Assembly (NCBI GenBank): GCA_947632175.1
Contig: CANROC010000002.1
Coordinates: forward strand, 62,001-126,000
Reading direction: 5' to 3'
Source of the DNA: an uncultured Oscillospiraceae bacterium
Lineage (GTDB): Bacteria > Bacillota > Clostridia > Oscillospirales > Oscillospiraceae
DNA length: 64,000 bases
Shown: piece after piece, positions 44,536 to 51,874 of the stretch
Numbering within the stretch: the first letter of the stretch is position 1
Layout of the letters: each line of letters starts with the position of its first letter
Notes under the pieces: model-generated
Databases searched by the model: none
What the model was told of the DNA's origin: nothing
The model's input: the letters and a program-made list of their open reading frames with translations, nothing else
Position numbers and translations under genes: made by a program

Positions 44536-47500
44536 TCAAAGGCCCAGCCTCCGGCGCTCCCGCCGGATCCTGTCCTCGATGATCTTGTAGACTTTATCCG
44601 CCGTGCGGCGGATCTCCGCGTCGCTGATATGGACCTCTCCGGTCTGTCCCACCGCGTCCTCGGGGGGCTTGAGCTCCTTGAACTGCGTCTCCGCCGGCGG
44701 CTGCTGATGAAATCCCGGCGCGGTCCACTCCACCATCTGCGGCTTTTGCTTCTGCGCCTTCACCGCGTCCGGTATCGATGTGACGGCCATGCTCCCGGCG
44801 GTCCCCAGGCTCCCGGCGCCCTCCTTCAGAAAGCGCCTGGCCCAGTCCGGGAGGCTCTTCACGTAGTCCGACTCCGCAACGGGCGGCTGTGTCTTCGGCT
44901 GTTCCTCCGCCCTTGCCTCGCCCGTCCCGCCGTAGGTGAGCTCCACCGGCGCGGGGCCGGCCGCGGCGGCGCTCCGGTCCGCTTTTTCCACGGGGCGCCG
45001 GGCTCTCCGGGCTTCCCTGCCGGTCACGGCGCCCGTACCCTCCGCGCTGTCGGGCGTCTTGGGAGGCGTCGCGCCGCCGTACTCCAGGCTCTCCGGGATG
45101 TATGCCGCCTGTGAGCTGCGTACCGCTTTTGGGCTCCCGGCGCTCTCTCGCGCCGGCTGTGCCGGGATCCCGGCGCTTTCAGGCCCGCCCGCTCTTTCCG
45201 CCGCCCCGGTGAGCTCCACCGGCGGCGGGAAGCCGGCGTTTCCGGCTCCGACCGCTCTGGCATGCCGGGGGGAAGCGGCCTCGGGCCCGCGCAGGGCCCC
45301 GCTCATGGGTCCAATACCCCTGCCATCGGTCCGGAAACCGGATGTCTCCGCTCTCCTGACCCGTTCCGCTATGCGCTCGGCAAAGGCCTCCACGCTTTTC
45401 GCGGTGTTTCCCGGACCGAGCGCGGCGCCGCTCTCCGGCGCTTCCGGCTCCTCTGTCCGGTGGGTAAGCTCCTCCGGTGCGGGGGCGGAAAGCGCTCCCT
45501 GAACCGGTATGGCCTCGGCGGCCCTTTCGCCCTGCCCGGCCTCCCCGGCTTCCGGGGTCACGAGCTTCGCGGCTTTCCTCTCATCTGCCCCGGGCTCTCC
45601 ATTCCTGCCGGACTTTCCGGCCTCTTCGGTTGCCCTCGCCGTCCTGTCGGACTCATCGGATGTCTTTCCTGTCTCTCTGTGTTCTTCGGATACCTTTCCG
45701 GCCCTGCCGGCCTCCTCGGACGCCCTCGCTGTCCTGCCGGACCGCTCCTGCGTCCTCCCGGCCTCCGTGGGTTTCCCGGATGTTCTTCCGGTCCCGCTTG
45801 CCGTCTCTCCGGACTCTTCACGGACCGCGTCGGGGGCCATCCTGCCGTCTATGTGATCCCTCTCCCCACTGCGGGGCCGGGCTCCACGCGTTTCATTGGC
45901 CGCCGGCGTGCGTACCGTACCGGCCTGCCTGTCTCCCTCCGGCTGTGCCGCCCCCTCGGAGGGCGCCAGCGCCAGCTCCTCGGGCGTGATTACGCCGAAC
46001 TCCCCCCGCACCGGGATCGCCTCCGCCGCGCCGGTCTCAAGCCTCTCCCCGGCACGGTGCGCCTCTTCAGCGCCGCGGGCCTTTTCGGCCTCATGGACCT
46101 CGCCGGTATGGCGGGTCAACCCTGCCTTGCGGGCTTCCTCGCTCTCGCGGATCTCGATAACTTCGCGGGCCTCTCTCACGCTGCGGGCTTCACCGGCCTT
46201 ACGGGTCTCTCCGGTATCGCGGACTCCATCAGCACGGTCTATTTTGCCCACATCGTGTGGTTCCTCAACATCGTGCGTCTCACCGACACGGCGCGTCTCT
46301 GCAACTCTGCGGTCTTCGCCCACATGATGAGCTTCTGCGGCCCTGTGGTCTTTGCCCGCGCGGCGAACCTCGCCGCCTGCCCGGGTCCCCGCGCCGCTCT
46401 CCGGCGCTTCCGGCTCCTCTGTCCGGTGGGTAAGCTCCTCCGGCGCGGGGGCGGAAAGCGCTCCCTGAACCGGTATGGCCTCGGCGGCCCTTTCGCCCTG
46501 CCCGGCCTCCCCGACCTCCGGGGTCACGAGCTTCGCGGCTTCCCTCTCGTCTGCCCTGGGCTCTCCGGTCCTGCCGGACCGCTCCTGCGTTCTCCCGGCC
46601 TCCGTGGGTTTCCCGGATGCCTTTCCGGTCCCGCTTGCCGTCTCTCCGGTCTCTTCACGGACCGCGTCGGGGGCCTTCCTGCCGTCTATGTGATCCCTCT
46701 CCCCTTTGAGGGGCTGGGCTCCACGCGTTTCATTGGCCGCCGGCGTGCGTGCCGTGCCGGCCTGCCTGTCTCCCTCCGGCTGTGCCGCCCCCTCGGAGGG
46801 CGCCAGCGCCAGCTCCTCGGGCGTGATCACGCCGAACTCCCCCCGCACCGGGATCGCCTCCGCCGCGCCGGCCTCAAGTCTCTCCCCGGCACGGTGCGCC
46901 TCTTCGGCGCCGCGGGCCTTTTCGGCCTCGCGGACCTCGCCTGCATGGCGGGTCAACCCTGCCTTGCGGGCTTCCTCGGTCTCGCGGGCCTCGATAACTT
47001 CCCGGGCCTCTCTCACGCTGCGGGCTTCACCGGCCTTGCGGTTTTCTCCGGTATCGCGGACTCCATCAGCACGGCCTATTTTGCCCACGTCGTGGGGTTC
47101 CTCAACATCGCGCGTCTCACCGACACGGCGCGTCTCTGCAACTCTGCGGTCTTCGCTCACATGACGAGCTTCTCCGGCCGTGTGGTCCTCGCCCGCGCGG
47201 CGAACCTCGCCGCCTGCCCGGGTCCCCGCGCCGCTCTCCGGCGCTTCCGGCTCCTCTGTCCGGTGGGCGAGCTCCTCCGGCGCGGGGGTGGAAAGCGCTC
47301 CCTGAACCGGTATGGCCTCGGCGGCCCTTTCGCCCTGCCCGGCCTGTTTATCGGGGCTTGCCTCCCCGCCGGATGCCGCATCCCCGGCGCGCGTCGCCGC
47401 TTCGCTTTGTCCGGCCTCTCTAACGGGGCCTGTTTCCCCGTTCACCCGGACCGTTTCCGTCCTGACCGTATCCACAGCCGTCCCGGTCCCCGGCGTGCCG

Positions 47501-49458
47501 TTCTCCCGGTCCGGTGCGCTCCCGGCCCTGCCGGCGGCCCGTTCCGCGCTTTCCATCGCCTGACGGCCGGCTGTCGGCGACCTATCGCCGCCGCGCTCCG
47601 CCGCCGATGTCAGTGTAAGCTCCTCCGGGGCAGGCAGCGCGCTCTCCCCGCGAAGAGGGATGGCCTCCGCTTCCGGCCTCGGACCGCCGTCCGCTTCCCG
47701 TGCCTCGCCTTCCGGCGCGGCGCCGCTCCGGACGCGGTCAGACCGCGCCTCCGGCGTCTCCGTCTCCGGCTCCTCACGGCCAAGCGCAAGCTCCGCCTCA
47801 CGGCCAGACATACGCTCCGGCTCACGGCCGCGTACAGCCCGGTCCGGCCCCTCCGGGGTCTTTCCGTCCCGGTCTGCCGGCCTGGAAGCGGTCGTTTCTT
47901 CCCCGGCCCTTTGGGTACTGCCGGGCTTTTTCGTCTCTCCGGTCAGGCCGGGGCCCTCGGCCCTGTCCCTTGTCCCGGTCTCTTCGGCGGCCTCCGCCGT
48001 ATCCTCATCCGCGCTCCGCCCGGTTCGGGTATTTTCGACTCTCCGGGGCGCGGCCTCGCTTTCTTTCTTGTTTTCATCCTCCCGTCGGGCACGGGCCTCC
48101 CGCCCGTGGGCATGGGCGCGCCGGGGGGCCTCCCCCGCCTCGCGTCCGGCCTTGAAGGGCTCTTCCCCGGCCCGCTCGGATGTGCCGTCAGGGGCCAGCG
48201 TCAGGTCCTCCGGGGACAGCGGCCTATCCTCGCTCCGGACCGGCACCGCCCTCGCGGGTCTCCCCGCGTCCTCGGGCTCTATGGCCTCCCGGAGGCTGTC
48301 CGGCGATGCTTCGCCTCGCCCGGCCTCGTCCTCCCCGGCCCTCTCCGTTCTCTCCCGCGTCCCGGAAAGCGCCGCGCGGGGTCCTTCCCCCTCCGCGCTC
48401 TCCGCGGCCTGGCGGTCCTCCCGGTCGTATGCCTCCGATCGGTCCCGCGCCTCCCTACGGCGCGTCTCTGACGGTCTGCCCGTCTCTATCGTCTCGCGGG
48501 CGGTCTGCCCGCGGTCGTGATCGATGTTCTGTGAGGCGGTCCCGGCGCGGCCGTCCCTCTCGGGTTCGGTCCTGCCCTCCGCCTGTGCTTCCTGCTTTAC
48601 GATTTCCTGAAATTGTTCCTTTATCTCCCGCGCGGCGCGCTCGGCGATGGTCTGGCCGATCCGCTCCGCCGCCCGGGCCGTTATCTCGGGGCTCCTCTCG
48701 GGGCTCCCCGCACTGCCGTCGGCTGTGTTGAGCTGTGTCTGCGCGTCGGTCACAACAAAGTCCGCGGCGCTCCTGTCCGTACTTCCGGATGCCGCGGTCC
48801 TGCCCGCGATGGCTCTCTCCCGTTCTCCCGAAAGGGCCGTGCCGCTTTCCGCGGCCTCCTTTTCGGCGGTCCTGCCGCCGCGGCCCACGTCCGCGACGCG
48901 CTGTGTCCTCCCGCCGGGCTCGGTGTAAAGGCCCTCCTCCCGCATGGTCTTCAGGGTATTGGCGAACCTCTCGCTGATCCTTGCGATCCCGCCGGGCTGG
49001 GATGTCTCCGCCGCGTCCGGGACGGACAACGTCATCGGGAAAGAGATATGCTGGTTGATATTTTGAAAGAAATTCCTGCTCTCTAAGGACGGGGCGCTGT
49101 CTCTCTCCCGTCCCTGGGGCTTTTGGACGGTCTCCCCGCGCTCGCGGATGCGCTCGATGCGCTCCAGGATGCGCTCCACCGTCTCGGTGCGTTCGCGAAG
49201 CTCCCGCGCTTCCTTGGTGAGCTCAAGCGTCAGCTTGACCTCCACATTCACCGCGGGCTCCTCTTTTTTCTCCTTCGGGGCCCCTTCCGGCTCCGTCAGG
49301 AGCTCCAGGGGCACATAGGGATAAACCCCCTCCGCCTGTCCTGTCCGGGCAAGGATCTCCTCCGCCAGGGCATGGCTCAGTGCGCCGAAGGGGGACAGCG
49401 TCAGCTTATTCTGATCCAGCACGGCCATATGAGGCCGCACGGCCGCGATATTTTCCAT
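44536..49458 (-). CDS. Giant disordered, internally duplicated protein between tube and LysM genes (tape-measure candidate)
   Basis: This protein of about 1640 residues starts at ATG 49458, which overlaps the preceding stop (TAATG). It has a short ordered N-terminus with a coiled segment (about 75-115). About 1400 residues are highly charged, Ala/Glu/Arg/Gly-rich and predicted disordered, and the C-terminal helix ends ADKVYKIIEDRIRRERRRLGL-like. A motif of the type P-x-E-L-T/A-x recurs about ten times (APEELTLTS, TPEELALAP, SPEDLTLAP, PPVELTGAA, APVELTYGG). A block of ~300 residues is duplicated. The position between tube and hub genes and the lack of another length ruler make it a tape-measure or scaffold candidate; this is inference. 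Confidence 0.7.
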   Translation of the reverse strand: MENIAAVRPHMAVLDQNKLTLSPFGALSHALAEEILARTGQAEGVYPYVPLELLTEPEGAPKEKKEEPAVNVEVKLTLELTKEARELRERTETVERILERIERIRERGETVQKPQGRERDSAPSLESRNFFQNINQHISFPMTLSVPDAAETSQPGGIARISERFANTLKTMREEGLYTEPGGRTQRVADVGRGGRTAEKEAAESGTALSGERERAIAGRTAASGSTDRSAADFVVTDAQTQLNTADGSAGSPERSPEITARAAERIGQTIAERAAREIKEQFQEIVKQEAQAEGRTEPERDGRAGTASQNIDHDRGQTARETIETGRPSETRRREARDRSEAYDREDRQAAESAEGEGPRAALSGTRERTERAGEDEAGRGEASPDSLREAIEPEDAGRPARAVPVRSEDRPLSPEDLTLAPDGTSERAGEEPFKAGREAGEAPRRAHAHGREARARREDENKKESEAAPRRVENTRTGRSADEDTAEAAEETGTRDRAEGPGLTGETKKPGSTQRAGEETTASRPADRDGKTPEGPDRAVRGREPERMSGREAELALGREEPETETPEARSDRVRSGAAPEGEAREADGGPRPEAEAIPLRGESALPAPEELTLTSAAERGGDRSPTAGRQAMESAERAAGRAGSAPDRENGTPGTGTAVDTVRTETVRVNGETGPVREAGQSEAATRAGDAASGGEASPDKQAGQGERAAEAIPVQGALSTPAPEELAHRTEEPEAPESGAGTRAGGEVRRAGEDHTAGEARHVSEDRRVAETRRVGETRDVEEPHDVGKIGRADGVRDTGENRKAGEARSVREAREVIEARETEEARKAGLTRHAGEVREAEKARGAEEAHRAGERLEAGAAEAIPVRGEFGVITPEELALAPSEGAAQPEGDRQAGTARTPAANETRGAQPLKGERDHIDGRKAPDAVREETGETASGTGKASGKPTEAGRTQERSGRTGEPRADEREAAKLVTPEVGEAGQGERAAEAIPVQGALSAPAPEELTHRTEEPEAPESGAGTRAGGEVRRAGKDHRAAEAHHVGEDRRVAETRRVGETHDVEEPHDVGKIDRADGVRDTGETRKAGEARSVREAREVIEIRESEEARKAGLTRHTGEVHEAEKARGAEEAHRAGERLETGAAEAIPVRGEFGVITPEELALAPSEGAAQPEGDRQAGTVRTPAANETRGARPRSGERDHIDGRMAPDAVREESGETASGTGRTSGKPTEAGRTQERSGRTARASEEAGRAGKVSEEHRETGKTSDESDRTARATEEAGKSGRNGEPGADERKAAKLVTPEAGEAGQGERAAEAIPVQGALSAPAPEELTHRTEEPEAPESGAALGPGNTAKSVEAFAERIAERVRRAETSGFRTDGRGIGPMSGALRGPEAASPRHARAVGAGNAGFPPPVELTGAAERAGGPESAGIPAQPARESAGSPKAVRSSQAAYIPESLEYGGATPPKTPDSAEGTGAVTGREARRARRPVEKADRSAAAAGPAPVELTYGGTGEARAEEQPKTQPPVAESDYVKSLPDWARRFLKEGAGSLGTAGSMAVTSIPDAVKAQKQKPQMVEWTAPGFHQQPPAETQFKELKPPEDAVGQTGEVHISDAEIRRTADKVYKIIEDRIRRERRRLGL
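45424..47228 (-). repeat. Tandem duplication of a ~0.84-0.97 kb coding segment
   Basis: Near-identical blocks begin at about 45424 and 46390, and a third copy of the boundary sequence occurs at about 47229. The copies encode the same order of HRTEEPEAPESGA, VGETRDVEEPHDVGK-type charged repeats and GEFGVITPEELALAP. One copy carries an extra ~120 bp insertion. The duplication lies inside the giant disordered protein. Confidence 0.85.
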
Positions 49459-49877
49459 TAATAGCACCCATTGTGGATGAGCACGATCTGCTCAACGAAA
49501 AGGTTCGGCTGGTTGCTGTCCAGGGTGGGACCCACATATTTGACCATATGCGCGCCGACCACCGTCCAGATGCGCTCGATCCCGCCAAAGCTGTTGCGCA
49601 TGGTGATGGTCCCCGCCAGGGGGGCGTCCATGCCGGAGCTGGTGGCGATCATAATGAGGGACCCCATAGCGGAGTTGGAGATGGTGCCGTGGGACAGAAC
49701 CAGCTGCGTGGGCTTCGTGCCGTTGAAAAAGAATCTGGGATAATTGGAGCCGCCCTCGTTGTAGACCTGATAGTCCACCTCCATGCCAAGGCCTTCCACG
49801 TGCATGAACTCCCCGATCAAAGCTCCCGGGACTCCGATGAGCATGACGTCAAAATACGCGCCTGCCAGGATACTCAT
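49458..49877 (-). CDS. Tube-family protein (gp19-like, third copy; tube initiator/Afp5-like candidate)
   Basis: This 139-residue protein looks like a divergent T4 gp19-type tail tube protein: VEGLGMEVDYQVYNEGG, LVLSHGTISNS, and RIWTVVGAHMVKYVGP with a final NLFVEQIVLIHNG strand. It sits after the second tube gene and before the giant protein. In Afp/PVC systems extra tube paralogues connect the tube to the hub, so this is a likely adaptor. Confidence 0.8.
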   Translation of the reverse strand: MSILAGAYFDVMLIGVPGALIGEFMHVEGLGMEVDYQVYNEGGSNYPRFFFNGTKPTQLVLSHGTISNSAMGSLIMIATSSGMDAPLAGTITMRNSFGGIERIWTVVGAHMVKYVGPTLDSNQPNLFVEQIVLIHNGCY

Positions 49878-49939
49878 AGTGATGCACGCTCCTTTCCCTG
49901 ACCTGAACGGTTCCGCGGCTCATTTTGGCCAAAAGGTCC

Positions 49940-50587
49940 TTACCACCAGTAGCCGTTGCGCCTGCGCCAATATCTGTCTCTGGGGTGGATGTGGGTCTTG
50001 TAGACCGTAAGGCCGGGCCGGCCGTTGGTCATGGTGTTGCGAAGCTCGTGCGCGCCGGTGGTGCGCTTGAGCCCGGTGTTGGCGAAAGTGATGTTCTCCA
50101 CCAGCACCTCACTGCGGCTGGCGTCCATGGGCGACAGCTCATAGCCGATGGGAAAGGCGTTCATGAGCGTCCACGTGACGCCCGGATCGCCCTGGCTGTT
50201 GATGGCGACGATGTCGATATCGCGCTTCATATTGACGCCGGACGGCCCCGTAAAGTCTCCGGCGGAGGCGGACAGCAGCCAGTCCATAAAATCAAAATCG
50301 CCTACCACGCCCCGGCTGAGGGTGACCGGCGAGAATCGGGTCATCACAGGCAGTATCTCCGCCACGCCGCGGTTATCGTCGCCGGCGCGGCCCTCGATGG
50401 TCTGGACCTGCATCTGGACCCCGGACAGCCGCGTGAAAGCCGCGGCCACCTCTCCTCCTCCAACGCTCACGAGGAACCTGAAGGACTGCAAGGGGTCCTC
50501 AACGGGCGGCGTCCCCAGGATCCCGGGCATTCCGGGCATACCGGGGGTTCCGTACATCATCGGATATTCCGTTTCGTCCGTTGGCAT
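49940..50587 (-). CDS. Tube-family protein (gp19-like, second copy) with Met/Pro/Gly-rich N-terminus
   Basis: This 215-residue protein has an unusual N-terminal PGMPGMPGILG stretch, then a gp19-like core: FRFLVSVGGGEVAAAFTRLSG, VTLSRGVVGDFDFMDWL, WTLMNAFPIGYE and VENITFANTGLKR. The Arg/Trp/Tyr-rich tail RDRYWRRRNGYWW is also notable. It probably forms the first tube ring above the hub. AGGTGAG lies upstream of the ATG. Confidence 0.85.
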   Translation of the reverse strand: MPTDETEYPMMYGTPGMPGMPGILGTPPVEDPLQSFRFLVSVGGGEVAAAFTRLSGVQMQVQTIEGRAGDDNRGVAEILPVMTRFSPVTLSRGVVGDFDFMDWLLSASAGDFTGPSGVNMKRDIDIVAINSQGDPGVTWTLMNAFPIGYELSPMDASRSEVLVENITFANTGLKRTTGAHELRNTMTNGRPGLTVYKTHIHPRDRYWRRRNGYWW

Positions 50588-50606
50588 CGACTCTCACCTG
50601 CGCTTT

Positions 50607-50789
50607 TCAACGAAATTCCACGCTCTTTTTGTCATCGCCGCTGAGCTTCTTGTTGATGGCGGAGACCTCCCGGCACCAACGGCGGCGCTCCCAGTGGTCC
50701 AGAGCCATCAGCTCCTCGCCGGACCAGTGGAGATAATAGGCCAGAAACGCCATCTCCTGATAGAGACGATCCTGGGGGTAGAGCGTCAC
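50607..50789 (-). CDS. DUF6760 small eCIS protein
   Basis: This 60-residue protein has the DUF6760 pattern RLYQEMAFLAYYLHWSGEELMALDHWERRRW. It is found between tube genes in many injection-system loci; the function is unknown. The start used is GTG at 50789. The same frame is open upstream to about 50918 with protein-like, Trp-rich sequence but no normal start codon, so a longer product or an eroded upstream part cannot be excluded. Confidence 0.75.
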   Translation of the reverse strand: MTLYPQDRLYQEMAFLAYYLHWSGEELMALDHWERRRWCREVSAINKKLSGDDKKSVEFR

Positions 50790-50920
50790 GCCCCCCGTGA
50801 GCCCCCGTGACAGGCCGCCCTCCCGGCGGGGGATATCCCGCCAGTCCCACTCGCCCGACTCCTCCCAGGGCGCCGGTATGCGCAGGATGTTCAGCCAGTC
50901 GTTGTCATCGTTGGCCCACT

Positions 50921-51280
50921 CTAGCCCAGCAAAAAATCCAGCGGCACCTCCACGCGCTCGTTGCAGTGGGGGCAGACGAACTGGTAGTGGGGCATCTCCG
51001 ACATGTTGATGCGCTGGTACATGTCCTGGAGATACGCCAGATCCATGGTGAAGAGCCCCTCGATCACGCGGGTGTTGACCATGCTCAGGGTACCGAGCTT
51101 CGTGATGACGCGGCTGAGCAGGACGATGGTGAGATACCCCTGGTTCTGCTGGACCTTGGGGTCCCGCAGAGGCAGGATCTCGTCCGCCGCCGTGGCCAGG
51201 CGCATGACGCCCTTCTTATGGACGGTACCGGAGGAGTCCACATACCCCTTGGGCAGTTCAAATTCAAATTCTGTCTGCAT
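50921..51280 (-). CDS. Conserved tail assembly protein with C-terminal CxxC
   Basis: This 119-residue protein lies between the tube gene and DUF6760, the place of the conserved small tail assembly gene in eCIS clusters. It has FELPKGYVDSSGTVHKKGVMRLATAADEI, RVITKLG and a zinc-ribbon-like FVCPHCNERVEVPL end. Start 51280 is chosen because GGGAGG lies 6 nt upstream; the ATG at 51286 would abut it. Confidence 0.82.
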   Translation of the reverse strand: MQTEFEFELPKGYVDSSGTVHKKGVMRLATAADEILPLRDPKVQQNQGYLTIVLLSRVITKLGTLSMVNTRVIEGLFTMDLAYLQDMYQRINMSEMPHYQFVCPHCNERVEVPLDFLLG

Positions 51281-51307
51281 GAGCATCCTCCCGGAACGCT
51301 TTCCTTA

Positions 51308-51337
51308 CCTCCGCGGGCCCGTGAGGGCCCGCGGAAG
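51308..51337 (-). terminator. Strong GC hairpin between tube and assembly genes
   Basis: CCGCGGGCCC (51311-51320) and GGGCCCGCGG (51325-51334) form a perfect stem with a four-base loop, extended by a few more pairs. There is no T-run. It may stabilise the tube mRNA end or reduce read-through so that tube is made in excess. Confidence 0.5.
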
Positions 51338-51357
51338 CGGATGTTTCTTAAGCCGCG

Positions 51358-51837
51358 TCAGATCGCGGACGGTTCGCCGGCGGGGCCGCCGGGGACGTGC
51401 TCCAGGCCCTCGTGGCAAAGCTCCAGGGACTGGATCGCCACCTCGCCGCCCATACCGTTGAGGTCGGGGACGGTGTAGCCCACGGGCCAGGCGTTGATCA
51501 GGTTCCACTGGGGGCCGGGGGACCCGGCGTCGTCGATCAGGGTGATGGTCACGTTGTGACGGACGATGCCCGTCGGAGGCGCGGTGTTGGTGGGGGCGAC
51601 GGAGTTGAGCCAGTCCAGGAACTCGCTGTCATCGGAGACGCCCCAACGCAGGGTGACGTTGCCGAATTTGGTAAGTCCAGGCAGCTTGCGGGGGGTATTC
51701 CTGAGGTCATCGCCCTCGCGGTATTCAACGGCGTCGATAGAGGAGCTCATACCGGAAACTTCCGAGAAACCCGCACGGCTGATCCCATCGATCTCCACCT
51801 GATACCGAAATACTCTGTATGGATAATTGATGGCCAT
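51358..51837 (-). CDS. Major tail tube protein (gp19/Afp1-like)
   Basis: This 159-residue protein is a classical eCIS tube subunit: YRVFRYQVEIDGISRAGFSEVSG, then VEYREGDD, TRKLPGL-like TPRKLPGLTKFGNVTLRWG, and WNLINAWPVGY. It forms the inner tube inside the sheath. AAGGAAAGG lies upstream of the ATG. It is encoded 37 nt after the sheath gene, the standard order. Confidence 0.93.
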   Translation of the reverse strand: MAINYPYRVFRYQVEIDGISRAGFSEVSGMSSSIDAVEYREGDDLRNTPRKLPGLTKFGNVTLRWGVSDDSEFLDWLNSVAPTNTAPPTGIVRHNVTITLIDDAGSPGPQWNLINAWPVGYTVPDLNGMGGEVAIQSLELCHEGLEHVPGGPAGEPSAI

Positions 51838-51874
51838 TGACTATTTCATCCTTTCCTTATGATCTTAGGGTGCG

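Noticed and set aside
45262-48471. 1069-codon plus-strand frame inside the giant disordered gene
   Set aside because: Both frames are low complexity, so the choice needed care. The minus frame is longer, starts by stop-start overlap with the tube gene, ends in an ordered helix and fits the operon; no ribosome site or family was seen for the plus frame.
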